A stretch of DNA of 50,258 bases from Anaerolineaceae bacterium (GCA_003446605.1 DMDF01000047.1:1-50258), one strand, 5' to 3'; positions 26,259-34,938 are shown, numbered from the stretch's first letter. Translations and numbers: made by a program. Notes: a model not told the origin generated them from the letters alone.

Positions 26259-27254
26259 ATGAAAAATAGGGTTGCTCTTTATTTGCAAGATGCGCACGAT
26301 CTACGGGACGGGTTAGATTACGTTCAATATGCAGAACAGAAGGGTTTTGAAGCTGTCTGGCAGGCAGAAAGCCGTCTGGTCCGTGATGCGATTGTCCCCA
26401 TGGCAGCTTATGCAGCCGTTACAGAGAAGTTGAAAGTTGGATCGGGTGTAATCAACAATTGGACCAGAAACATCGGGCTGCTTGCATCCACTTTTTTAAC
26501 TCTGGATGATCTTGCTCCTGGTCGTATTATCTGTGGTATCGGCGCCTGGTGGGATCCACTCGCAAAAAACGTGGGCATTGACCGCAGCAAACCCCTCACT
26601 GCCATGAAAGAAACGGTCCTCATTTTGAAGCGTTTGTTGAACATGGAACGAGTCAGTTTTGATGGCGAATTTGTCCATGTAAATAACATTGAATTGGATG
26701 TAGTTCATGGACGTAAAGAACCACGCAATGTACCTGTTTATATCGGTGCCACAGGTGATAAAATGCTCGAATTGAGCGGGGAAATTGCCGACGGCGTAGT
26801 TTTGAACTATTGTGTACCTCCCCAATATAATCTCAACGCACTTGAGATGATCCAAGTGGGAGCCAAACGTGCTGGTCGAAAACTGGAAGATCTAGACCTA
26901 CCGCAACTGGTGGTATGTTCCGTTGATAATGATCATGACAAAGCCATTGACACTACCCGTGAACTGCTAACGCAGTATCTGGCGCAGCAACCCCATATCG
27001 CTAAGGCATCCGGGGTGTCGATGGATATTGTACATGAAATCCAATCCATTCTGGGATGGCCTGCCACGCATGAACAGATTCAGAAAGCCAAGCATTTCGT
27101 CCCTGAAGAATTGATTCATAAAATCACGGCTTCCGGAACACCTGATGAAGCTCGCGCAAAAGTGAAAGAATACATGGATAATGGCTGTACCTGCCCGATA
27201 CTCTACCCTGTTGGTGGAGATGTTCATTTATTGATTGACACATTTGCAGATTAG
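26259..27254 (+). CDS. F420-dependent LLM-class oxidoreductase
   Basis: Bacterial luciferase-fold (TIM barrel) oxidoreductase using F420H2 or FMN. The 331-residue product contains YAEQKGFEAVWQAESRL, KLKVGSGVINNWTRNIG, DDLAPGRIICGIGAWWDPLAKN, PLTAMKETVLILKRLL and PVYIGATGDKMLELSGEIADGVVLN, the pattern of the Mer-like (methylenetetrahydromethanopterin reductase-like) branch. AAGGAG lies ahead of the ATG. Location directly behind cofEDC makes F420 the likely cofactor. No tetrahydromethanopterin genes are seen, so the substrate is unknown. Confidence 0.9.
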   Translation: MKNRVALYLQDAHDLRDGLDYVQYAEQKGFEAVWQAESRLVRDAIVPMAAYAAVTEKLKVGSGVINNWTRNIGLLASTFLTLDDLAPGRIICGIGAWWDPLAKNVGIDRSKPLTAMKETVLILKRLLNMERVSFDGEFVHVNNIELDVVHGRKEPRNVPVYIGATGDKMLELSGEIADGVVLNYCVPPQYNLNALEMIQVGAKRAGRKLEDLDLPQLVVCSVDNDHDKAIDTTRELLTQYLAQQPHIAKASGVSMDIVHEIQSILGWPATHEQIQKAKHFVPEELIHKITASGTPDEARAKVKEYMDNGCTCPILYPVGGDVHLLIDTFAD

Positions 27255-27266
27255 GAAAGTGAGACC

Positions 27267-28613
27267 ATGCGATCACCAATTTTTGTAATCGGACACGTGA
27301 ACCCTGATACAGATTCAATCGCAGCAGCGATAGGGTACGCCTGGCTGCTGCATGAACGTGATGGAAAGGATGCCATCGCTGCCCGCTCTGGTGTGATCAA
27401 TTTACAAACATCCTGGGTATTGGATTTTCTTGGTATAAAAGCACCCTATTTGTTGAATGATGCTTCGCCAAAATTTAGCTCCGTTGCGGTTCATCTGGAT
27501 ACAACCACTCCCGATAAACCTCTTTCGGAAGCTTGGGGAATAGCCAGCAAGACCGGTGGGGTAGCGCCGATTGTCACAGATGAAAATAAGCCCTTTGGTC
27601 TGGTAACAGGCGCCAGCCTTTTCAGATTGATGGCTGATTATGTAGGACCTAATGCAACTGCTAATGATATTGCTGTTAATCAGATCTTAGAACTGCCTTG
27701 CAGAGAAGCTGCTGATACCAGCGTACCGCATTTTAATGAATCCACTCGTATAAAAGACCTTATACGTAAGGTGTTGCGTGAAGAGGGAGATGATTTCTGG
27801 GTGGTTGATGACAAAGGACGCTATGCGGGCATAGCTCGCAAGAGTGATCTGCTGCATCCACCGCGTATCAAACTGATCTTGGTTGATCATAATGAAGCGC
27901 AGCAAGCTGTTTCATCTTTTGAAGAAGCGGAATTGCTTGAAATTCTTGATCATCATCGATTAGGGAATCTTCCTACCAATACTCCCATCCTTTTTACTGT
28001 GGTACCTGTGGGAAGTACATCTACCCTTGTGACGGAACGCATCGCTGAGGCAGGATTAGCGGCACCTCCCGAAATTGCAGGAATCTTACTGGCGGGTATC
28101 ATTTCAGACACCCTCAATCTAATCTCACCAACTACAACAGAGCGCGATAAAAATGCTGCCAAACGGTTAACACGCTGGTCGTTTACAACGGATTCTCCGT
28201 TGGCTCATGAAACGCTGAATTCCTATGCTGAGAAAATTCTGGCATCCGGATCCGGGTTGAGCGCACGCCCACCGCGTGAGATCATCACCAGTGATATTAA
28301 AGCATACGAAGCCGGTGAATACAAATTCTCAATTTCACAGGTCGAAGTAAGCGACCTATACGAGTTAGGAGAACATATCGAGGGATTAAAGAACGCACTT
28401 GAGGAGTATCGTGAAAGCAAGGGCAATAGTTTCGCGATGCTGATGGTGACGGATGTTGTGCGCGGTTCCAGCCGTATTTTGATGGTGAACCCTCCCGCAA
28501 TTCTGGAAGATTTACCCTTCAATCCAACTGGCGATGGCACACTGCTCGCTGAAGGTATGGTTTCTCGCAAAAAACAACTGGTCCCCATCATCTTAAGCCA
28601 ACTGGAAGTGTAG
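27267..28613 (+). CDS. ppaC: CBS-domain family II inorganic pyrophosphatase (Mn-dependent)
   Basis: Cytoplasmic enzyme that hydrolyses pyrophosphate to phosphate. The 448-residue product has the DHH-type metal motifs GHVNPDTDSIAAAIGYAW, LVDHNEAQQAV and LDHHRLGN, and the C-terminal substrate motif SRKKQLVPII. A pair of CBS domains (about residues 75-205) is inserted between the first and second metal motif; CBS domains in this family bind adenine nucleotides and regulate activity. The DRTGG domain that often accompanies them is absent. It starts 12 nt behind the LLM gene and closes the seven-gene run; it can pull CofC and MocA type reactions by removing pyrophosphate. Confidence 0.93.
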   Translation: MRSPIFVIGHVNPDTDSIAAAIGYAWLLHERDGKDAIAARSGVINLQTSWVLDFLGIKAPYLLNDASPKFSSVAVHLDTTTPDKPLSEAWGIASKTGGVAPIVTDENKPFGLVTGASLFRLMADYVGPNATANDIAVNQILELPCREAADTSVPHFNESTRIKDLIRKVLREEGDDFWVVDDKGRYAGIARKSDLLHPPRIKLILVDHNEAQQAVSSFEEAELLEILDHHRLGNLPTNTPILFTVVPVGSTSTLVTERIAEAGLAAPPEIAGILLAGIISDTLNLISPTTTERDKNAAKRLTRWSFTTDSPLAHETLNSYAEKILASGSGLSARPPREIITSDIKAYEAGEYKFSISQVEVSDLYELGEHIEGLKNALEEYRESKGNSFAMLMVTDVVRGSSRILMVNPPAILEDLPFNPTGDGTLLAEGMVSRKKQLVPIILSQLEV

Positions 28614-28692
28614 AAAGCGGAGATGTTGTTCTGAACGTCGCAAGGGGTTTCACAATTTTCTTACGACCTTTATTTGAATAGGTAAATGTAGG

Positions 28693-28729
28693 GGAGATTT
28701 CTCGGTCGCTATATTTCTCAGGAGGACAA
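28693..28729 (-). repeat. Interspersed intergenic repeat, copy A (degenerate)
   Basis: Read on the minus strand it goes TTGTCCTCCTGAGAA, then TAGCGACCGAGAAATCTCC, matching copies B and C in order of blocks (TCCTGAG, AGCGAC, GA(A)ATCT). It is the most diverged of the three. Confidence 0.4.
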
Positions 28730-28842
28730 ATTCCCGTCTATATGTCATGGTTCCTCTGTCATCCATGAAATTTATACCATTGGCAATTTATGCAAATCAG
28801 AAAGGTTTGTTGCGACATACAGATATATTACTTCGCTTTGAA

Positions 28843-28876
28843 CAGATTCTTCAGTCGCTGCGCACCTCAGGATGAC
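28843..28876 (-). repeat. Interspersed intergenic repeat, copy B
   Basis: Read on the minus strand: GTCATCCTGAGGTGCGCAG followed by CGACTGAAGAATCTG. It shares GTCATCCTGA, the central CGxAGxGAC and the terminal ATCTGTT with copy C at 34735-34773. Confidence 0.5.
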
Positions 28877-28995
28877 TTTTGGGTAAAAAATGTTTTTCAT
28901 ATTTATAATTGAAAAGGTCTTTTTTCCTTTATTAAATAAAAGGATTGCTGGTAATATATTAATGCGCTACCAGTTTCATGCAAAATGGAGGCAGA

Positions 28996-30417
28996 ATGTG
29001 GAATAAGTATTGGACAGTAACAAACATCGAAGAAGCACTTGACATTCTTGCAAGAGAAAGGGAGAAAGCACGCATCATCGCCGGTGGAACCGACCTGGTG
29101 CTTGAATTGAAGCATGGAGCACATTCCTCGCTAGATACTTTAGTGGATGTCAGTCGCATTGATCTGGGCGAACCAATATATCAGGACGCGGATGGGGTCA
29201 TCCATATCCAACCCACCGCCACTCATAATCATTGTGTGATCTCTCCTATTCTTCAAAATAATGCTTTCCTACTTTCACAGGCATCTTATTCGATCGGTAC
29301 TCCCCAAATTAGGAACATGGGAACCATTTTTGGCAATGTCGTCACAGCCTCACCCGCTAACGATACTATTACACCCCTGGTTGCGCTCGATGCACAGCTA
29401 GTGTTGCGGTCAAAAAATAATTCCAGACATGTTGCTTTACGGGATTTCTATCAGGGTGTACGCAGGATCGACCTGCATGCTGATGAAATGGTCACTGATA
29501 TTTACTTCCAACCACTACAGAAGAACCAGCGTTCGATATTCGTTAAATTCATCCTCAGAAAGATCCATGCCATTTCGGTGGTCAATGTAGCCATCATTTT
29601 GACATTGGATGGTGACGACACCATTACCAAAGCCGTTGTTACCCTGGGAGCTGTTGCACCTACCATTATCCATGCTGTGCAATGTGAAGAGTATCTGATG
29701 GGGAAGAAATTATCAGGACAGGTCATAAAACAAGCTGCTCTGCTGGCTGCGAAAAATGCAACACCCATCACAGATATCCGTTCATCAGATGCATACCGCA
29801 GCCGTTTGGTAGCTGTTTTGACAGAAAATGGGTTAACTGCAATTGCATCAGGCAATGAGAAAAGAGAATTTCCAGATAATCCGGTACTTTTATGGGGCAA
29901 ACACACCTATGAAGCGAGCCACCTGAAGACTGCTGCACTACATGCAGATAAAATGCCGATTGAAACCACCATAAATGGGTCACCCTACGAATTGAATACA
30001 TTTCAGGATAAAACCCTTTTGAAATTAATCAGAGAAGGCGCTGGATTGACTGGATCGAAACTCGGATGCGGGGAAGGGGAGTGCGGTGCCTGTACCATGT
30101 TATTGGATGGCATTCCTGTTTTGAGCTGTTTGATTCCCGCTCCACGAGCGCACGGTGCAGAAGTCCAAACTATTGAAGGTGTGGCACGGGACGGGAATTT
30201 GCACCCCATTCAGCAAGCGTACGTAGAAGAAGGAGCTGTGCAGTGTGGTTTTTGTACACCCGGGTTCATCATGTCCACTCTAAAACTGCTGGAAGAGTTC
30301 CCTGATCCCTCCAGAGAAGAGATTGAGGTCGGTCTGGCAGGTAACATATGCCGCTGTACCGGGTATTACAGCATCATCAATGCGGTTGAAAAAGCTGCAG
30401 AAATCATGGCGGAATAG
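28996..30417 (+). CDS. Molybdenum hydroxylase FAD-binding and [2Fe-2S] fusion subunit
   Basis: Electron-transfer subunit of a xanthine-dehydrogenase-type hydroxylase. The 473-residue product has an N-terminal FAD-binding domain (about 1-290; IIAGGTDLVLELKHG, TPQIRNMGTIFGNVVTASPANDT) fused to a C-terminal double [2Fe-2S] domain (about 320-470): plant-type cluster LGCGEGECGACTMLLDG starting at C358 and second cluster VQCGFCTPGFIMS (C417) with GNICRCTGYY. The order FAD then FeS is the reverse of eukaryotic xanthine dehydrogenase and equals a YgfM-like subunit joined to a CoxS-like one. ATG 28996 follows GGAGG; an ATG at 28978 lies before that ribosome-binding site. The Mo subunit follows after 13 nt. 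Confidence 0.92.
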   Translation: MWNKYWTVTNIEEALDILAREREKARIIAGGTDLVLELKHGAHSSLDTLVDVSRIDLGEPIYQDADGVIHIQPTATHNHCVISPILQNNAFLLSQASYSIGTPQIRNMGTIFGNVVTASPANDTITPLVALDAQLVLRSKNNSRHVALRDFYQGVRRIDLHADEMVTDIYFQPLQKNQRSIFVKFILRKIHAISVVNVAIILTLDGDDTITKAVVTLGAVAPTIIHAVQCEEYLMGKKLSGQVIKQAALLAAKNATPITDIRSSDAYRSRLVAVLTENGLTAIASGNEKREFPDNPVLLWGKHTYEASHLKTAALHADKMPIETTINGSPYELNTFQDKTLLKLIREGAGLTGSKLGCGEGECGACTMLLDGIPVLSCLIPAPRAHGAEVQTIEGVARDGNLHPIQQAYVEEGAVQCGFCTPGFIMSTLKLLEEFPDPSREEIEVGLAGNICRCTGYYSIINAVEKAAEIMAE

Positions 30418-30430
30418 AGCGGAGGGAATC

Positions 30431-32641
30431 ATGTCTGATTATCTTGGAAAAAATGTCCTCAGGTTCGATACCATTGATAAAGTAACTGGAAAAGCACAAT
30501 ATCCCAGTGATTTTTCTTTCGACAACCAGGTATATCTGCAGATCGTATTTGCAGGTCGTCCACATGCCATCATCACTGCCATTAATACTGATGAGGCGGA
30601 AGCCGTAGAAGGTGTGCTGGCAGTGCTCACAGCCAAGGATGTACCCTGCAATGAATATGGACTGATCATGCCCGACCAACCTGTTCTGTGCGGTCCTGGT
30701 TCAGACAAAGAAAATGCCGATCATGTTAGGTTTTATGGCGATCAGGTGGCGTTAGTTATCGCTGAAAATGAACAAATAGCAAAAAAAGCAGCGCAACTTG
30801 TGAAGATCGAGTTCCAGGAACTTCCTGTGATCACGGATCCAAGGGAAGCCATGCAGTCAGCTGCTTTTCTTATCCACCCGGAAAAGGAAGACAATGTTGT
30901 ATTGCATTATAAGATCCGCAAGGGAGACGTTGATAAAGGGTTTGAAGATGCAGCTGTTATTATAGAAAGTGATTATACAACGCCAGTTCAGGAACATGCT
31001 TTTCTACAACCTGAAGCAGGCGTGAGCTATATCGATGAAAAAGGTCGTGTAACTGTAGTGGTGAGTGGACAGTGGATACATGAAGATCAGGAACAAATCG
31101 CGCACGCGTTGCAACTACCGCTGGAACAGGTGAGGGTGATCTACCCCGCCATTGGTGGCGCATTTGGCGGTCGAGAAGATATGTCTGTTCAAATTCCGTT
31201 GGCATTGGCAGCGAAATGTTTATCGGATAAAGGTATTCACCGACCGGTTAAGACCGTTTGGAGCCGTGAAGAATCCTTCTTCGGGCATCACAAACGACAT
31301 CCGTATTACATCCATGCTAAATGGGGAGCGACAAAAGAGGGAAAGATCAGCGCAGTTGAAATGTCTCTAATTGCGGATAGCGGCGCGTACGCGTACACCT
31401 CCACCAAAGTGCAGGGTAATGCGACACTATTATCCACCGGACCCTATTTCGTGCCGAATGTAAAAGTAGATTCCTATTCTGTCTATACCAACAACATTCC
31501 AAATGGCGCTTTCCGTGGTTTTGGCGGACCGCAAGCCTGTTATGCGGCTGAAATGCAGATGAACAAACTGGCAAATGCATTAAATCTCGATCCTGTTGAG
31601 ATCCGTATGCGCAATGCCATTCAGGAAGATCAACCTACCGCAGTAAGAACAGCATTACCGAAAGGTATCACCATCGAAAAAGTGATGAAAGAGTGTGCTC
31701 TGGCGTCGGGATGGGAAAAAACTCCAAATGGTTGGATGCTGCATTTCGATAAAAAAGCAGATGACGATACATTCATTGGAATAGGATTTTCTGCCGGATA
31801 TAAAAACGTAGGTTTTTCTTTTGGCGCTCCTGAGAATTGCTGGGCGACCATTGAGCTTTACGGAGATACGAGCATCGAAAAAGCCATTTTAAGACATGCT
31901 GGTGCCGATGTCGGGCAGGGAGCGCATTCTGCTTTCCGGCAATTTGCGGCTTCAGCACTGGATATTGATCTCGAAAAAGTGGAATTGATCGCCTCTGATA
32001 CTGCAGAGACGAATAACGCAGGCAGCGCTTCAGCTTCACGATTGACTTTTATGGCAGGCAATTCTATCCTGGGTGCTGCAAGGGAAGCTCTCAAGAAATG
32101 GGAAACCGAGGAAAGACCTGCAATTGCCACCTACACATATATACCTCCGACCACCAGTCCTTACGATCATGATACCGGGGAATGCTATCCCAATTTTGCA
32201 TACGGGTATGTGGCAGAATCGGTTGAAGTATCGATCAAGAAAACAACCGGGGAACTTACCGTGAAACGCGTAGTTTGTGCTAATGATGTGGGGAAAGCGA
32301 TCAATCCATTGCAGGTAAGGGGTCAGATCGAGGGTGCCATTGTACAGGCGTTGGGTTACACCAGCATGGAAAAATTCATCCAAAAAGAGGGATTGGTGCT
32401 TACCACAGGTTTTTCGACATACCTGGTACCCACTATAAAAGACATTCCTTTTGAGACCGTTTCACTGATAATCGAGGAAGCAGATCCCATTGGTCCAGAA
32501 GGTGCGCGTGGAATGGGTGAGATGCCGTATTTGCCGTTTGCGCCTGCTCTATGCAGTGCAGTCTTCGATGCCACCCATGTATGGTTCGATGAATTTCCTC
32601 TCACGCAGGAAGTGATCATGCGGGGTCTGGGTGAATTATAA
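30431..32641 (+). CDS. Molybdenum hydroxylase molybdopterin-binding subunit (XdhD-like)
   Basis: Catalytic subunit that hydroxylates a heterocycle or aldehyde at the Mo-cofactor. The 736-residue product has the N-terminal a/b-hammerhead domain (about 15-120; DKVTGKAQYPSDFSF) and the MPT-binding domain with IGGAFGGREDMSVQIPLAL, GAFRGFGGPQACYAAEMQMN, GADVGQGAHSAFRQFA and the catalytic base glutamate in ARGMGEMPYLPFAPAL (E697), equivalent to the xanthine dehydrogenase glutamate. GGAGGG precedes the ATG. The neighbours ssnA, the YgfM-like domain and mocA suggest a purine-related substrate, but this cannot be proved from sequence. The last 11 nt overlap the mocA start. Confidence 0.92.
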   Translation: MSDYLGKNVLRFDTIDKVTGKAQYPSDFSFDNQVYLQIVFAGRPHAIITAINTDEAEAVEGVLAVLTAKDVPCNEYGLIMPDQPVLCGPGSDKENADHVRFYGDQVALVIAENEQIAKKAAQLVKIEFQELPVITDPREAMQSAAFLIHPEKEDNVVLHYKIRKGDVDKGFEDAAVIIESDYTTPVQEHAFLQPEAGVSYIDEKGRVTVVVSGQWIHEDQEQIAHALQLPLEQVRVIYPAIGGAFGGREDMSVQIPLALAAKCLSDKGIHRPVKTVWSREESFFGHHKRHPYYIHAKWGATKEGKISAVEMSLIADSGAYAYTSTKVQGNATLLSTGPYFVPNVKVDSYSVYTNNIPNGAFRGFGGPQACYAAEMQMNKLANALNLDPVEIRMRNAIQEDQPTAVRTALPKGITIEKVMKECALASGWEKTPNGWMLHFDKKADDDTFIGIGFSAGYKNVGFSFGAPENCWATIELYGDTSIEKAILRHAGADVGQGAHSAFRQFAASALDIDLEKVELIASDTAETNNAGSASASRLTFMAGNSILGAAREALKKWETEERPAIATYTYIPPTTSPYDHDTGECYPNFAYGYVAESVEVSIKKTTGELTVKRVVCANDVGKAINPLQVRGQIEGAIVQALGYTSMEKFIQKEGLVLTTGFSTYLVPTIKDIPFETVSLIIEEADPIGPEGARGMGEMPYLPFAPALCSAVFDATHVWFDEFPLTQEVIMRGLGEL

Positions 32642-33215
32642 GAATATTTCTGCTGTTATTCTTGCTGCCGGCGAATCATCACGCTTGGGAACGCCAAAAC
32701 AACTTATCCCCTGGCGTGGGATGACATTACTAACCTATACCATCCAACAAATTGAAGATGCGGGGATTAATGATATTGTGGTTGTACTGGGAGCATTTGC
32801 TGAAAAAATCAAAAAAACCATTAATAACGAACAATTGCGCATAGTTATAAATAATCAATGGGCTTCTGGAAAAGCAAGTACCATCCGAACTGGAATTAAC
32901 GCCGTCCCAAAAGATAAACAAGCAGCGGTCATTTTTCTTTGCGATCAGCCATACCTGTCATCCGATCTTATCCGAACCGTCATTGAAAATGGAGAAAGTG
33001 CCCTCGAAGCAGATATCATCGCGCCGCGTGTGAAAAGTCAAATATGCAACCCAGTTCTGTTCAAGAGAACAACATTTAATGCTTTTAATGCTTTACAAGG
33101 GGAGGAAGGGGGAAAACAGTTATTTTCTCGCTTTAAAATGCAGACTTTTCTTTGGCAGGATGAGCGTATTTTATTGGATGTGGATACCGTGGATGATCTA
33201 AAAAATATGAACTAA
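32631..33215 (+). CDS. mocA: MocA-like molybdenum cofactor cytidylyltransferase
   Basis: Nucleotidyltransferase that adds CMP to molybdopterin to give the MCD form of the cofactor for hydroxylases. The 194-residue product has the GT-A nucleotide motif AVILAAGESSRLGTPKQLIPW, VVVLGAFAEKI, the metal-site FLCDQPYLSSDLI and a terminal DVDTVDDLKNM. It starts with GTG overlapping the Mo-subunit gene by 11 nt, so translation is coupled to the enzyme it would serve. The family also includes other NTP transferases, but this context favours MocA. The 3' end overlaps the convergent DUF2007 gene by 4 nt. Confidence 0.9.
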   Translation: MNYKNISAVILAAGESSRLGTPKQLIPWRGMTLLTYTIQQIEDAGINDIVVVLGAFAEKIKKTINNEQLRIVINNQWASGKASTIRTGINAVPKDKQAAVIFLCDQPYLSSDLIRTVIENGESALEADIIAPRVKSQICNPVLFKRTTFNAFNALQGEEGGKQLFSRFKMQTFLWQDERILLDVDTVDDLKNMN

Positions 33216-33454
33216 TCCTCAAAAAAACCATTTTCGTACTGTTGGATCAATTTGTGTGCTGTTTCGATGTCTTCGAGTTTAACCATGACCTCTATTTTAC
33301 CCAGAGGAGTGGTGGTTAACCCGTATGTTGTTCCAGCACTTTCTCCCAGCAGAATGCTTTCTACCCCATGAGCCAAAAGGAAATTCTTCATCATCTCACC
33401 ATCAAGGTTCCCTGAAGCCGTATAAACACTCTCAAAATTTTCGATTTTCGTCAT
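33212..33454 (-). CDS. DUF2007-like small protein
   Basis: An 80-residue soluble protein. The pattern ESVYTASGNLDGEMMKNFLLAHGVESILLG, quoted in parts as ESVYTASGNLDGEMM and FLLAHGVESILLG, followed by IEVMVKLEDIETAHKLIQQY, fits the DUF2007 / putative signal-transducing protein fold (GlnB-like alpha/beta). Function unknown. It overlaps the end of the mrfB-like gene by 23 nt and has GGAG 5 nt before the ATG, so it is the last gene of that transcript. Confidence 0.8.
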   Translation of the reverse strand: MTKIENFESVYTASGNLDGEMMKNFLLAHGVESILLGESAGTTYGLTTTPLGKIEVMVKLEDIETAHKLIQQYENGFFED

Positions 33455-34664
33455 TTTTCTCCATTTTACTCATAAGCCGGGCTGACCGTCTGGGTAAATC
33501 ATCTTTTATAATAGCTGCCCGCTGTTTTTCTCCGTTATCAATACGCTCAAGCCACTGCATTGCTTGAGCCGGATCTTTTTGTTGATGTTCATAATATTTC
33601 GCTACCTCTATTATAGAGGGAATATGATCCATCTTTGCGGCTCTTAACCATAATTTTATCGCTTCTGACCAGTTTTCATTTCGGCGATGCAGCCAAGCAT
33701 AATCATATAATACCGCCGGATCAACATTCTCTTCGGATTTATCTAAATAGGCGTCGAAATATTGTACAGCTGAATCCATTCGACCGATTTTTTGATAGTA
33801 ATAAGCCAGGGATACCAAATCATCTGGATGATCAATCAGGTGATTCTCATTCACCAAGATATTTCCGAGCACGATGTATAGTGCAGCAAGCGATACAACA
33901 TCCTGGGCATTATGGGAAAGTACTCCTTTTAGTGGCGTGGCGTCACCCTCTCTAAGATAATCCTGATAAAGAAGCGGAACAAGATATCCAGGAACTTCTT
34001 CCTCATCTCTCTCAAAACCCAAGATATTGCGTTCGATATCCGCTAAGCGGCAGGAATCCAGTCTGCGTTTCCACAGGGAGCGAGCCACAAACAGCAGATC
34101 AAGATGCGGTTTATCAAGGCTTTCATCTTCCATAGCAGTGAGTATGTATCGATTTCGCAGCATCGGGATATCAAAACTTTTGCCATTGTATGAGGAAAGA
34201 ACGGTAAAAGGAAGCAAGAAAGATTGGACGGCGTAAATGAAAGCCCGCTCATCGGAGGGATGCGGCATGAAAAATTGATCCGTACAGACTCCTCCATCTT
34301 CATTGAAATAACTGAAACCGCATAGAAATACAAAAGCGCCGCTTCCAAGATTCAAGCTGCTGGTTTCGGTATCGAAAAAACAGATTGTGCGGTTGGAAAA
34401 AGTATCCTTTTGTTCTTGTGAAAGGTGTAGATTGAAAAAATCAAGCAGACTGGCATCAGTTGATTTGTAATACAAAGCAGTTTTTCCATAAACGGTATTG
34501 CTCTCGTAATCCTGGTGGATGTGCAGGGTCCGTCCGTAAGGGGTATTCTCCCAGACCCCTCCCAATACCAGCGAGAGGTCGATGGCATCTTTCTTTTTAA
34601 AGCTGGTTTTGTCTTTGCCCAGTTCAACACCCAGCGATTTCAATTGCTCCAGTAAACTGTTCAT
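33432..34664 (-). CDS. mrfB: YprB/MrfB-like ribonuclease-H-fold exonuclease with TPR tail
   Basis: DnaQ-like metal-dependent exonuclease homologue. The 410-residue product has the RNase H-like core at about residues 88-270: ICFFDTETSSLNLGSG (first Asp/Glu pair), LSSYNGKSFDIPMLRNRY (second Asp), LSHNAQDVVSLAALY (His and third Asp). The C-terminal 120 residues form tetratricopeptide-like helices (LAYYYQKIGRMDSAVQYFDAYL in parts, WSEAIKLWLRAAKM). In Bacillus subtilis, MrfB works with the helicase MrfA in repair of mitomycin C damage; a MrfA-like gene lies 2.2 kb upstream on the same strand. Role here is by homology and context. Confidence 0.85.
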   Translation of the reverse strand: MNSLLEQLKSLGVELGKDKTSFKKKDAIDLSLVLGGVWENTPYGRTLHIHQDYESNTVYGKTALYYKSTDASLLDFFNLHLSQEQKDTFSNRTICFFDTETSSLNLGSGAFVFLCGFSYFNEDGGVCTDQFFMPHPSDERAFIYAVQSFLLPFTVLSSYNGKSFDIPMLRNRYILTAMEDESLDKPHLDLLFVARSLWKRRLDSCRLADIERNILGFERDEEEVPGYLVPLLYQDYLREGDATPLKGVLSHNAQDVVSLAALYIVLGNILVNENHLIDHPDDLVSLAYYYQKIGRMDSAVQYFDAYLDKSEENVDPAVLYDYAWLHRRNENWSEAIKLWLRAAKMDHIPSIIEVAKYYEHQQKDPAQAMQWLERIDNGEKQRAAIIKDDLPRRSARLMSKMEKNDENRKF

Positions 34665-34909
34665 AGAACTTATATGCTATTTTACATTAAAAAGTAATAT
34701 CCTGTTTCAATATCGGAATGGCAACAATCATCAAGGTCATCCTGAAGGAACGTAGTGACCAAAGGATCTGTTTATAGCAAAAGTTAATAGAATAGTAAAT
34801 CGCAATGTACTTTTCTTCTGACAACCAATAGAACAGGGGGCTCATAAGCCCATAACCATCGAATTTGAGTCCATAAAATCAATTTGAAATAAAGGAAACA
34901 AAAGAGAAT
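34665..34909. other. Gene-free stretch upstream of mrfB-like gene
   Basis: Together with the promoter-terminator unit that follows, this is a 340-bp gap between genes. It holds one interspersed repeat copy (34735-34773). The rest is AT-rich and nothing else is recognised. Confidence 0.4.
34735..34773 (+). repeat. Interspersed intergenic repeat, copy C
   Basis: GGTCATCCTGAAGGAACGTA followed by GTGACCAAAGGATCTGTTTA. Same block order as copy B on the opposite strand at 28843-28876. Short repeats of this type (TCATyCTGA ... GAAGGATCT) occur commonly between genes in Chloroflexota, to my knowledge without an assigned function. Confidence 0.5.
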
Positions 34910-34938
34910 TTGAATTTGCTATTGTTTTTTGATATAAC
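34910..34938 (+). promoter_or_regulatory. Putative sigma70-type promoter with no ORF behind it
   Basis: TTGAAT (34910-34915), 17-nt spacer, TATAAC (34933-34938). The predicted start near 34945 leads straight into a strong terminator hairpin about 10-60 nt later, with no plausible coding sequence between. Confidence 0.5.

Larger units (their letters stand above)
28614..28995. other. 382-bp intergenic gap with degenerate interspersed repeats
   Basis: No gene is visible. The gap separates the F420 run from the molybdenum hydroxylase genes. It contains two diverged copies of a repeat (listed separately) and a weaker fragment near 28625-28650. No clear terminator follows the pyrophosphatase gene, so read-through is possible. 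Confidence 0.45.
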
